From Druceiella hillmani (lineage: Eukaryota > Arthropoda > Insecta > Lepidoptera > Hepialidae), in contig JAYKKI010000076.1 of the NCBI GenBank assembly GCA_039881145.1, forward strand, positions 11,463,001-11,527,000: a stretch of DNA of 64,000 bases. Reading direction: 5' to 3'. The number at the start of each line of letters is the position of its first letter. The stretch's first letter is position 1. Below are positions 23,076 to 33,180 of this stretch, in pieces. Position numbers and translations under genes: made by a program. The notes under the pieces were generated by a model that saw only the letters and a list, made by a program, of their open reading frames with translations, was not told the DNA's origin and did not search any database.

Positions 23076-23900
23076 TTATCAAAAACAATATTAATATTTC
23101 TAAATGTTTCATCGTAAAGATATTTATTGCGCAACTTAAGAATTAATTTGGTCAAATAATCTTAAATACTGAAAAACACAAACATCATTTGTACTTGTAT
23201 TTTTCTTCTAGGACACATTTTATTTAATTTAAAATCATTAGTAAGGAAAAAATTATAATAGAAGAGATTGAAACTATGGACATGCCCCGTAGCAATAACT
23301 ATAAAAAATAGTAAAATAATCGAAAGTTGTTCCTGCAGCGTCATCTAACGACCATACAATAAATTATTATCACATTTGTTGCCTATATCGTTCAAAAGTG
23401 GCCTCACGATAAAACTGACATCTATTTTCAATATTCGTAAACGTTACAAATAGGTAACGCGATTGAAATTATGCACATGGTATTAATGTAATGTAAGGCG
23501 GTGTTGTGTCCGATAGATGGGAGTAACAAATAAATAAATAATAACATTGGTCAGCCACATACATTTTTAATTTAGTACAAATTGTCACCAATAGATGTCG
23601 CTACAAGTATCATCTAGACTAAGAGATCAATCTCAATAAAAAGTCTATTATGTCACTTTTCAAAGAACTTTGTTTCCCGAAAATAAAATATTTAAGTTAA
23701 TTTCTTAATGTTTTTAAAAAATCAAATACGTGTTATTTAACGTATTTTCTATTTGATGCCATCTAAATACTTTTTAGGATTCAACTACAAAGCTACAAAG
23801 CTCTGACACACGCCTCATTTCTTTGCATTCCGTTTCATCGTATAGCAGTCAAATCATCTCGATAATAACTTTTTTTTAACAAGTAAGCATATCAAAACGG
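23076..23900. other. AT-rich non-coding DNA
   Basis: Nothing recognised as a gene. CCAATAGATGTCGCTAC near 23590 resembles a motif common in dispersed insect repeats; no boundaries visible. Confidence 0.45.
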
Positions 23901-23911
23901 TAAAAATATGT

Positions 23912-24157
23912 CCACAGTTAAATGAAACTACGTGATGTAGTATTATTTCTACTTTCTTTAAGTTCTTTACCACGACCTAGGTTTCGTAGTATTAGAACAT
24001 GTTCAGGTGGGCTATTAGCAAAGATCTTTGCTAATACAACGAAACCTAGGTCGTGGTAAAGAACTTAAAGAAAGTAGAAAAAATACTGCATCACGTAGTT
24101 TCATTTAATTGTGAGTAATGAATTTCTACAAAATTAACGCCAAATATATTCAATAGC
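23912..24157 (+). mobile_element. Foldback hammerhead retroposon, copy 5
   Basis: Both arms present with a shortened right inner part, then the tail AACGCCAAATATATTCAATA. Target duplication TAAAAATA(T/C)GT, 10 of 11 bases, at 23901-23911 and 24158-24168. On minus, the left-arm ribozyme (23970-24010) keeps CCAC/GTGG, GTC and stem III, but the core reads CTGAACA and stem II is mispaired. The right arm lacks the 5' half of the motif. Confidence 0.65.
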
Positions 24158-24168
24158 TAAAAATACGT

Positions 24169-24567
24169 GTTAAAATTATTGGAATCTCGATTAAACTAAA
24201 CATGACTTTATGTTCTTCTTAATAATATGACAGTTTACCGAAAATAAACGTATTTGTTTACTTGACTTGAGAATGATTGCGACGGAATAAAATATAGAAA
24301 GAAAGATAATTGTCAATTAGCCCGTCTATGTCTAAATTCAGATTCATTGGTGTTTTATTCTTTTGCGTGATTTTGGTGTTTCTTGTGATTTTATGTAGGA
24401 CATTTACATTATCCCTTTATCCCGTGAATGCTTTTTTAACGACAACAATTGTATTTTTGGACTCCAGTTTTGTCAAAGTGACGTATTTTGCTCTGTTTTT
24501 GAATTTTATTACGGCTACCGATTTGGACGTTGAATTGACTGCGGGTTATTGCAAATTAAGGCAGGAA
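24169..24567. other. Non-coding DNA upstream of THAP remnant
   Basis: An open frame runs from 24310 into the THAP remnant below; its first 86 codons are hydrophobic and T-rich and I recognise nothing in them. Confidence 0.4.
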
Positions 24568-24819
24568 ATGGCGCCACGTAAATACGCATATTACGAGTGC
24601 AACAAGACGCGTTCTGAATATTCGATGTTTCGACTTCCCATAAACAATGAAAATCGGTTGGAGCTATGGTTTCAAAATACAGATACATACTTCCCTGCAT
24701 CGACTTTATTCCACTTATATAACAATTTTGTTATAACTGATATATTTATCTTAAATTTTAATGGAAGCACATTTCCGTTTACTACACATAATATTCGACA
24801 TATTAAAATCTCAATTTAA
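24568..24819 (+). pseudogene. THAP zinc-finger domain remnant
   Basis: From the ATG at 24568 the frame reads MAPRKYAYYECNKT, then SMFRLP, ENRLELWFQNT and LYNNFVITDIF, the order of a THAP C2CH DNA-binding domain (first CxxxxC pair, FRFP, W, then CxxH). The first zinc Cys is Tyr (KYAYYEC instead of KCAYYEC), and the final CxxH pair reads TDIF instead of CDIH, so three of four zinc ligands are gone. The C-terminus after NFNGS is not recognisable. THAP domains occur in P-element-type transposases and in domesticated host proteins; I cannot tell which source. Confidence 0.5.
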
Positions 24820-25022
24820 TTCACGCATGTAAGGAAATATTAATTTTCAACAAGTTGTTACTGCAATACCATATTACAAAGTAAGTAACACAATTAAGTA
24901 TTTTTTTAATTGCTTTATAAAACAATTAATACATTCTGGTCAGTAGAGCTTTATTGCCATTAAACACCACTACAAAGCAAAAGATAATACTATGACAGTC
25001 GATTAAAAAATAACCATGAAAG

Positions 25023-25541
25023 CATCATCATCATCATCATCATCATCATATATATTAATACGCTAAGGTTAAGATGTTACTCTCCCTTTTTAGAAAAAAC
25101 CTCACAACTAATCCACATAAATTATATATCATTTTATAGATAATTGCTTGCTCTACCGGCATCCACAACTAAAAAATTTATTATTGCTATTGTTTTTGCA
25201 AATTAATTAATTATTAAAATTATATACACAAAACAGCAATGCTGCCATCTAACGGCTCAACGTCAATATGATTGAAGGTCGGTAAAATTTTTGTTTAATT
25301 TCAAATCCACTCACGTATAAATAAAGTGGCGCTTTAGCTCAATGCTTTTGATACTTGCGCCTCTATATGTCAATTTTAGTAAAATATTTGTTTGATCTGT
25401 CATCTGAGCTTCATAATGGAATAAAAACGTAATAAGCAGTGTGCAAAATTAGAAATGAATTGAATACCTGCAATCAATTTTGATTTATTAAATTGAGTTG
25501 AATAATTTCTAATGCGAAAACTTCGCACGGGTCACGCTAGT
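25023..25541 (-). mobile_element. ATG-tailed short retroposon, copy A
   Basis: On minus it begins CTAGCGTGACCCGTGCGAAG and ends with TATATATG(ATG)n, about nine ATG units at 25023-25049 (CAT on plus). Length ~519 bp with no coding capacity. Two near-identical relatives lie at 36.1 and 62.6 kb. An (ATG/TGA)n tail is characteristic of RTE-type LINEs, so this is probably a non-autonomous element mobilised by RTE machinery. The small plus frame starting at 25512 is a chance overlap. Confidence 0.65.
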
Positions 25542-26002
25542 TTATTTATAATAAGTTCAAATAGCGTGGATTTATTTTCCCAGAATCAAGATTTATTAGT
25601 GGCATTTTATTGTACAAAAACCGAAATAAACATGCCTTATAAGATTATGCAAACTGCAATAGACTTTATACTCATTACCAAAATTGAAAAATATCTGCGC
25701 TGCTATGATCTAATTAGTTAAATTAGATGTAAGCAATAGTACAAAACCCAAATAAATACTGATCGATCAAACGAATGCGTTCATTCGGTTCCTTCATCTT
25801 ATTTAGATCGAATATTACATTAGCGAATGTATTAATGGAACGACCGCATGCAGTCGAACATCGAAACGAATGAATGATATAAAAGATTCCATCTTTTTTT
25901 CGAAACGATCGATGATCGAATCAACCAGTATAAGGCGTAATATATCATTTACCCTGAAGTACAAGTGAATAAATGACACTTCCCTGCTAACAACGACAAC
26001 AA
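25542..26002. other. Non-coding DNA with small dyads
   Basis: Contains nested GAATG/CATTC dyads (CGAATGCGTTCATTCG near 25773) and repeated CGAAACGA/CGATCGATG motifs at 25.86-25.92 kb. No gene. It lies downstream of the possible minus-strand two-exon gene. Confidence 0.4.
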
Positions 26003-26265
26003 TTAAGATGCCTGAGTTTCTGAATATTCTTTATTTTTTTGTTTAACAGTTTTAGGTATTTTTTTACTTTCTTGTTTCTTTAATTTCTGCGCTTCATAAT
26101 GTTTTTTTCTTCTTTCTGCAATAGTTTTAGGTTTTTTATCTTGTAATTGATCAGTCTCACTACATTCATCTGATCTCTCTGCAGTTATGTTTTGTACCAT
26201 TGTATTTTGTAATTTCTTTTTCTCGCGATATTCTCTACATCTTTGTGCATTTGTCTTTTTCCTTG

Positions 26266-26329
<64 letters not shown>

Positions 26330-26640
26330 TCTCTCGACTTTGTAAACACAACAGCGTATAGCTTAGAACAGGCACGGCTTGCTAAATACATAGGCATTGA
26401 TATTGTAATATTAAAATATAATTTGCTTTTAAATTTATTAAAGTTATGACGCGTACACTTGCTAAACACATTATAACAGATTATAACGCGTATGACTTGG
26501 TTAGCACAATAGTAAAGAGAGGTTATAATGCGTACTTGGTAAAAATACATAAGCATTTATTATTGTCTGCATAAAATCTCTACTTACCTAACTCCATCAG
26601 CAATATCAGGAACTTGTGCAGAAACACTGTCAGGATTCAT
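26003..26640 (-). CDS. Possible two-exon gene, small basic protein (unknown)
   Basis: Exon 1 (26640-26588) starts at an ATG and encodes MNPDSVSAQVPDIADGV; it ends in AG followed by a perfect GTAAGTA donor (26587-26581). Exon 2 (26261-26003) follows an AG acceptor after GTGTGTCA and continues in the same frame, restoring an Arg codon at the junction: KKTNAQRCREYREKKK and onward to a stop at 26003, giving about 103 residues. The 324-bp intron contains a (TA)n tract. The second exon is very Lys/Glu-rich with two RRKKHYE/CREYREKKK-like basic blocks of the type found at the start of some transposon-encoded proteins. I do not recognise the family. It could be a transposon gene fragment. Confidence 0.4.
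26271..26328. repeat. (TA)n microsatellite
   Basis: An almost pure TA tract, just inside the proposed intron next to its acceptor site. Confidence 0.9.
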
Positions 26641-26887
26641 TATTGTTATTATTTTTCATTATTTATTATGTACAAGAAACCTGTATACACTCAACAAAAA
26701 TAATCGTCGCGACACCACACTTTTCAATGCAAAATAGAAAGACGAAACGAAAATAACTGGCTTGCTTTCTATGAGAGAGAGAGACAGACAGAGAAACACG
26801 CGCACGCCGCACGGCTTGCAGCGCGCCCGCTAGCAACTATAGCAAAAAGTGTCGTTACAACTTTTGGTCTTAATTTTTTCCGTTTAA

Positions 26888-27690
26888 CCCCCTTTCGCAA
26901 CGCGCGATAAGGAACTTTGTTCCAAAAATATAAAAATTGAAATCAAGGTCACATCGTATTTTCGCAGTCCGGTACATCCTCTGTATCAGCAAAATAATTC
27001 TTAGTCACTATAATCACTATCACTCAAAATTTGCATTACGCCAAATTGTGAGCGCACCATAATGTCACTCCCACTATCACTTTCTTCACAACTTGAAAAA
27101 CAATCATTTTCACTCGAATTATTTTCCTATTCGCGCACGCGCACGCTATTAGTAGGCGCACGAGCGTGATGGCGCTCGTCGGCATTCAAACGATTAAACA
27201 AATTAGATATTAAATACAATTATGGGATCAAAGGATATGCACTGAAAGCTCGAAGCGAGATGCTCTATGCGACTATTAATTATTTATTCGGATATTTTTG
27301 ACAATTTAAAACGTCAAATTGATGATAAAAACTTATTTTATAAATGTAATAAAAAAAATTCACAAATAGCAGTCTGTATAGAACACCTAATTTACATTGT
27401 GGAATAATTAATTGTAATTTTATGATAATTGTAAATTTGTAAAATTTATATTTCTTATTGTTGTGATTATTGTAAAATTGAAGTTTAAAATAATCGCAAT
27501 AATAAGAAATATGGCCCAATCTTTCCAAAAAATAGGGATTTTAAAAAATAATAGAAGTCTGTATGTTATTCCCCTTTGTTTTATTTAACTTAACATACAG
27601 TCAATCTTACGCCAAATGCAATATAACATTGCCAGCATTCCTTTGCTTTATTGAAGTAAAACTTCTTTACGTACGCTTGACTTGGGGGGT
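26888..27690 (-). mobile_element. Possible piggyBac-type deletion derivative
   Basis: The left boundary reads TTAA (26884-26887) then CCCCCTTTCGCAACGCG; the right boundary reads GGGGGG then TAAA (27684-27693), an imperfect match to the TTAA-CCC ends of piggyBac elements. Inside, minus-strand translation at 27140-26990 gives an acidic, serine-rich segment (SENDCFSSCEESDSGSD, then ILSDSDYSD, and after a frameshift NYFADTEDVPD), like the acidic N-terminus of piggyBac transposases. No catalytic region remains. The mismatched right end makes this tentative. Confidence 0.25.
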
Positions 27691-27779
27691 AAAGTGGTGA
27701 ATGCGTGACGAGAGCGTTACGAAAAGTGTGATCGGGCGAGGCGAACGGAAGTCGAGAGGGAGATATAAGTTAGTGAAGA

Positions 27780-28024
27780 CAGAAAGAGAGAGAGAGTTAC
27801 GTTTCGTATATTACTGTAGGGTCAAGAGAGAGAGGCGCGAGCACACATTTTCTTTCTCTCTTTCTCTCATGGCCAGTTATGTTTCGTATATCTAAGACAC
27901 AGTGCAAGCTTATTGTCTGTATCACACTCTAAGAGCAAGAGAGAGCAGTGCGCGCACACATTTTCTCTCTCTCTTCCTCTCATAGCCAGTGAATGGTATA
28001 TATATATATATATATATATATATG
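27780..28024. repeat. Tandem duplication of GA/CT-rich block plus (TA)n
   Basis: Two related ~60-bp blocks at about 27817-27880 and 27930-27995 each run AGAGAGAG, GCGCG, CACACATTTTCT, CTCTCTTTCTCTCAT, GCCAGT. A (TA)n run follows (27996-28024). The block is purine-rich then pyrimidine-rich on the same strand, so the transcripts could fold back. Confidence 0.65.
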
Positions 28025-28030
28025 CAAGTT

Positions 28031-29392
28031 TGCTAGCGTTACGCTTAACGTTACGATTTAAAGTGAATAAAATTGTAAATTCATTTTAAAGTTCATATTT
28101 TGTGAATTTAAAGTTTTACTTTAGTCGTGTGGTCTAAAGCACACTCGTTTTTTTTAAACATAAAATATAGATACACACTAAATACTATCTCAATACCTAA
28201 ATAATATAGATAGGTACTGTAATAGTAGCCTCAATTTTCTAAAGTATAAAATTTGATTCCAACAAACGACGCTCACGTTTTTCTAAATTCTCTCTTCCTT
28301 AACTTTATTTTTGTGAGCTCAAGATTATGTATCCACCTACCTAATTAATATATAGATACGTATAGAACTTTGAGATAACACAAACGTAGAAATTCTCGTG
28401 GGGTCGTCGTGCAGTATAATAGTGCCATCTAGTCATATTACTGAGAAACAAATCGTAAACAAAAGATTTACGTAGTACCATTACTCGCCACCGTGGCTGT
28501 ACTTGCTCGAGTTACGTTGGCAAGTTTTCTAATATGGACGTTAACCCTTAAAGTATTACGTAATAATTATAAATGTGACGCCCTCTATCACAGACGGTCA
28601 TTATTAGAGTTGATGATTATGTTCAACATCTGTCAAAGTAATTATGACTGCCCATCTTTACTACGCCAGATAAAGATTCGAACTTCCAAATTAACTCGTA
28701 GCCATATCTTATTACTTTCCATGAAATTTATGCACAGCAGACGGATCAGTAACGTTATTATGATTTTACTTTATTCATTGTTTGTCCAACTTAGTTAAAT
28801 AGAGTGCCTTACATAAATAACTTGTAATCCATAATTGCAGCTTTATTTAATTGATAAGTTAACAACAAGTGTTTTCCATATTAATTTCATGTCTTATTCT
28901 AAAAAAACAATATTATTTCACTTACTTCAATTAACATTGTCACATTTATGTACTGTTGTATTTAATTGGATATATTATAAATGTATTTATTTTTCTTTGT
29001 TCTTTGTGGAAATGTTAGAACACAAACTTATTTCGTATTTAGTGTTCATAGGGTATTTCAAATAGTTTGTGTTTGTTTTTTCCCTTTACAGAAAATAAAA
29101 TAAAAGAAACCCTCTGTTTTACATAGTATATTATGTATTCTGAGATAACATTCCATGTATTTTCATAAAATAAAGTTTTTAATTAACAAAAAGACATTAA
29201 TAATCATTTAAAAAGTTAAAAATATATTTTCATATACCTCTCAACAATTATTTCATGTCATTTTAATAAATATGTAACAGTTTGGTTCGGATGAGACAGA
29301 AATTATTCTGCCCCATATATTTCGTTTCTCATATATCTTAATAGAGTATTAACCGCTTTAAATTATATCAGCCATAGACATTTTAAAACTAT
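28031..29392. other. AT-rich non-coding DNA
   Basis: Two open frames (28493-28798, 101 codons; 28835-29065, 76 codons) show no recognised domain, signal or conserved motif. I regard them as unproven. Confidence 0.45.
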
Positions 29393-29401
29393 ACCATTTC
29401 A

Positions 29402-29662
29402 GTTCACAATTAAATGAAACTAAGTAATGTAGTATTATTTCTACTTTATTTAATTTTTTACCCCGACCACGTTCCGTTGTGTCAGATCTTCAGGTGGGCA
29501 ATTAGCAAACATTTCAAGAAAGATAGATCTTTGCTAATATCTCACCTGAAGATGTTGTAATACAACGAAACCTATGTAGTGGTAAAGAATTTAAATAAAG
29601 TCACATCACGTAGTTTCATTTAATTGTGAATAGTGAATTTCTACAAAACGACAAATATATTC
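29402..29662 (+). mobile_element. Foldback hammerhead retroposon, copy 6
   Basis: Starts GTTCACAATTAAATGAAAC, contains both arms around a diverged centre, and ends with a shortened tail (TTTCTACAAAACGACAAATATATTC). Perfect 9-bp target duplication ACCATTTCA at 29393-29401 and 29663-29671. The left arm is substantially decayed; the right arm keeps a complete ribozyme motif. Confidence 0.65.
29543..29582 (+). ncRNA. Hammerhead-like ribozyme motif, right arm of copy 6
   Basis: Plus strand: CAC, CTGAAGA, extra T, GTTGT-AAT-ACAAC, GAAA, AC-CTAT-GT, cleavage triplet GTA, then GTGG. The triplet GTA still fits the NUH rule for hammerhead cleavage. Stem I is reduced to CAC/GTG. The conserved core is intact. 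Confidence 0.4.
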
Positions 29663-29671
29663 ACCATTTCA

Positions 29672-30599
29672 TTTGTTGACAGGTAGTTTGATAGAACGTT
29701 CATCAAAGTCGTGTTATCAATAACCACCGCAAGATGGCGCTGTTTGCATGGAAATTTGCATTTCTAGCGTCGAGAGTATTTACATTATGTTGACAAAATT
29801 TATCTTTTTATTAGTTATAGTCCCATTTGTTAATTTTATTAGCCATTTTACTTTTTTTCTATATATTTGTAACTTTATTTGTGACATTTAAATTCTTTTA
29901 TACTTCTTTTGTCAATGTAACTAAATTAGAAATATAAAAACAGGCCCTCTCTGCTCTGGCAAAAATACCATTACTGCTTTTATTTTAATTATTTTTTTTT
30001 TATCAATAGCGATGAGGGGATATTTGTTAGGAACTCCGTCAACGTTATAGATAAGTGCTGACTGATAAATGGTTAAATAAAGATTTTTAGAATATAGCGG
30101 TAACGTTAATTAAGGTTAGAGAAAACGTGGCACGTTTTCTATTTTTCGCCATTTTGAAATTATAATTATTCGTCGCACGTAATATAGGTTCTAAAATCAT
30201 GGACTACAAATGAGATTTTAAAAAGAAGAATGTTTTTTTCGATTGTCACAAAACTTTCCCTTTCTTATATTTTACCGAGTGTAGTATCTAGATGGATATA
30301 AGTTACCCTACCAATATATTTTTAGAATATGAGGTTAATTGTAAGGCACTAGTGTTCTTTTTTTGACTCAACATTTTAAAATAGTTTTAGCTATAATGTA
30401 ATTACTTATAAATATAATGCAAAGAATAAGAAAATATATAAAAAAACCATTACGAGCTGATTGATCCTCATCGGCGATGCAATTATAGATATTGACGTTT
30501 TTCCGCCACATTTCTAGAAACTCAAATTCCTTGGAACGGCTTGTAATACAGGGCGAGTGGAGAGCAAAAGAGCCCAAGGCTGAGTGCCAACATGTTGGA
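29672..30599. other. AT-rich non-coding DNA
   Basis: GCAAGATGGCGCTGTTTG near 29730 resembles the AGATGGCGC motif common in dispersed insect repeats. Otherwise nothing recognised. Confidence 0.45.
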
Positions 30600-30885
30600 A
30601 GAATTTGACCGAGGCTGCGATGGGATAAATGTGCGAAGCCATCTGATCGAGGCAGCGATGATGTGTACAATAACTGAGGCAGCGATCTAACCGAGGGGGC
30701 GATGGGATGAATGTTCGAAGCTATCTGGCCGAGGCAGCGGTGATGTGTATAATAACCGAGGTAGCGATGAGATGAATGTATAAAGCCATTCGACCGAGAC
30801 AACAATGATGTCTCAATAACCGAGGCAGTGATCTGGCCGAGGCAGCGATGGGATGAATGTGCGAAGCCATCGACCGGCAAAAATA
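30600..30885. repeat. Composite minisatellite, three module types in ordered array
   Basis: Nine modules each start GAG(G/A)C(A/T)(G/A)C-like and differ in what follows. Type A (~38 bp) continues GATGGGATGAATGTGCGAAG, type B (~27 bp) GATGATGTGTACAATAAC, type C (~17-20 bp) GATCTGGCC. Starts at about 30612 A, 30647 B, 30674 C, 30694 A, 30732 B, 30759 A, 30797 B, 30823 C, 30840 A, giving A-B-C-A-B-A-B-C-A. The 170-codon minus frame over it is a repeat artefact. Confidence 0.75.
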
Positions 30886-30994
30886 AAGAAACTTTGCAAA
30901 GGCGTCAATACTCGACAAGATCCGAAATCCCCTAGAATAAAGAGTACTCTAGAAGGCGAGATATTCAATTTTAGAATATTTTATCTAATGTGTA

Positions 30995-31080
30995 TTAATT
31001 AATCGGTCAACCGTTTTAATTAATCGGTCAACCGGTCAAATCGGTCAACCGTATATAATTTAATCGGTCAACCGTTTTAG
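30995..31080. repeat. Short repeats of AATCGGTCAACCG
   Basis: Four units of AATCGGTCAACCG, one with an extra GTCAA, separated by TTTTAATT or TATATAATTT. The core has a partial dyad CGGT/ACCG. GTCAA direct repeats of this type could bind a factor, but no context supports that. Confidence 0.7.
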
Positions 31081-31802
31081 TGACAAATGGGAACATTAAT
31101 TGCATACACAAATAACCTCTCACCCTAAACGCATATACCTCCTCCAATCCATCGTGGGTAAAAAGTAGCCTATGTCATTTCTATGCCCGCCAACTATCTA
31201 TGAAAAATTAAAGAAGAAAAAACAAACACAATTGCGTATGCGCCTTCTGTATTACTCTATATTCTAAGCAAAATCCACTGCGCATCTCATCAGAATCGAT
31301 ACGAATCACGACTACTCCGGTTAGAACATCTGACTTAAGAGAGAGTAATCTTTCCCTATGTCGGTGAAATATATATATATTCTTGAATACGTTATTTACT
31401 TAAAAAACATTTTTTTGAAGTTAACATTAGCGTGATCGAACTCACATTATGTTATATAAGAAAAATCTACAGGTAGACCAACTTGTAATTCCCTATAGGT
31501 AAAAAAATCTACTGACATCCATTAAGTAACATTGTATCATCTAAATGCTTTATTCACTGACGTAAAGCTCTTCATTTACATTTGTTTATAAATAAAAGTC
31601 CTGTCATAAGTTTACAGTAAATATGAAATCTTACCAGATTTTAAAGGAATCCTCGATGTTCATTTTATCCGATATTTCGGCTGACCTGTAAATGCTCTTG
31701 ACAATCTTCGTAAAATAACTTTATACCTGCCTCTCCGTATCCGTCAATGCTATAAAGTAAAAAAAAGTAACTTGTTTGTTTTATAATTTATTTCTTATTT
31801 AT
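31081..31802. other. AT-rich non-coding DNA
   Basis: Nothing recognised. Confidence 0.5.
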
Positions 31803-32130
31803 ACTAATCTATAAAGCGGAAAAGTTTGTTTGATTATGTGTTGGCGGTCATCTCTAGAATCGCAAGTCCGATTTCAAAGATTCATTTGAGATAGAAAGCC
31901 AATATTTTGAGGAAGTTTATTTAAACATATAATTAAAATGTAAAAGAGTGCATTCTGTACATGGATAATATTGAGAAGAGTGATAGATTTAACGGACATA
32001 CTGATGAGAGAAGCCAGAAAAAACTGTCTTTAGAATTTTGTCTGTCAGTTAATTTGTTCAGCAATCACGCGAAAACTACTGAACGGATTTGAATAAAATT
32101 TGGTATGATAATAGGTACTTTGGTAATTAA
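31803..32130 (+). repeat. LINE-type retroposon tail or solo fragment
   Basis: Opens ACTAATCTATAAAGCGGAAA and AGTTTGTTTGATTATGTG, then ACTACTGAACGGATTTGAAT and AAAATTTGGTATGATAATAG, a sequence order familiar from RTE/LINE 3' regions in lepidopteran genomes. No open frame. Classification is from recall of the pattern. Confidence 0.45.
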
Positions 32131-32929
32131 TATGTTGTACTTTATAGTAACATATAGAATACTTTTTATCTAGACACTCGTATTAAAGATTAAAAAAAAC
32201 CTACTTTATTAATGTTTGGATATTGATACTGTCTTATTAATTTTTAGTAAAGCTCATAGATATTACAAAAATAAATAAAAAAAAACAATATAATAGTGAT
32301 TAAACTATGACTAACAGTAATTATAGTTTTAAGAGGTCAATTATATTCAAAACATACAATTTAATAAAGTTTCAGCTTATATTATGATCATACCTAATGC
32401 TCATTCTCCCTTTTACTTTTCTTATTCCGAATATCATATGAACGAAGTCGCGAGTACAACTAGTAAACTATGTAAAATCTCGATACGATTTATAAGGGCA
32501 GAGCAGTGGTAAAATATGCAACAGAAACGCTGCTTAAACGGTGCCGGTAGAGGCATCGACCCCTATTACCGAAGTCCGAGCTGGTACGATTAGTGGCCAC
32601 GGGGGAAATGCAATATAATTAAGACAATTCTACTCCTTTAAAAACGCATACTTAAAAAGTTTTATTTATTTTTTAAATGCTAAATGTTTCTGTTAAAAAC
32701 GTCTATTATGGACGGCTATGTGAGTGATTTTAATAAAAGTTTGGTTTTTCGTATTGAGGTTTGGAATCCTGCAAAATAGTAGTTTGGATTATTTTCTCTA
32801 ATTAAAACTAAATCTAATTAAAATTAAGTTTTCTCGAATTAAAACTAAATATTTGACCTAAATATTTGTTTATTAGAATATTAATCTGCAATTACCAGAA
32901 CAGCAAACATTAAATGAGGATCAGTCTCT
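32131..32929. other. Non-coding DNA
   Basis: A short GC-richer block at about 32495-32610 (GGGCAGAGCAGTGG, GAGGCATCGACCCC) looks like a piece of a dispersed repeat that I cannot name. No gene. Confidence 0.4.
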
Positions 32930-33180
32930 ACATTTGCTGTTCGTCCGCCGGTGCCGGAAATTCAAGAAGACACTCGGCCAACATTGGGCCCTCGGCGACA
33001 AGATGCAATCGGGCGGTCCGTTAGTGCCCCTGCTAAAACAAAAGGCACAGCGGTACCCGGTTCCGGGCGGTCGCGGACGGAAGGACATCGCATTGTCTCC
33101 AGTAATTGACACGTAACACGCGTGCTCCAGTGACATCGAGCTGTCGCTGGTTGCCCGCACTGTGCAGCCCTCATTTTACA
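32930..33180. other. GC-rich island, stop-poor on both strands
   Basis: Markedly GC-rich compared with surroundings, and open for 60-79 codons in three overlapping frames on both strands, as expected from low AT content rather than coding. Part of it (AATGC-like GATGCAATCGGG, then AAACAAAAGGCACAGCGGTAC at 33035-33056) parallels the island at 49.06-49.14 kb. It may be a dispersed GC-rich repeat or a regulatory element. Confidence 0.35.

Noticed and set aside
28493..29065. Two plus frames of 101 and 76 residues
   Set aside because: No recognised motif, start context or splice signals; AT-rich chance frames are the simpler reading.
3042..29662. Foldback family as ordinary DNA-transposon MITE (for example Mutator-like with 9-10 bp duplications)
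   Set aside because: The tail lies outside the palindrome on one side only, one duplication is 16 bp, and two copies are truncated at the non-tail end. These fit retroposition better, though a genome-wide survey is needed to be certain.
30368..30918. 170-residue minus-strand frame with internal repeats
   Set aside because: Created by the composite minisatellite; no domain, and its ends run into AT-rich non-coding DNA.
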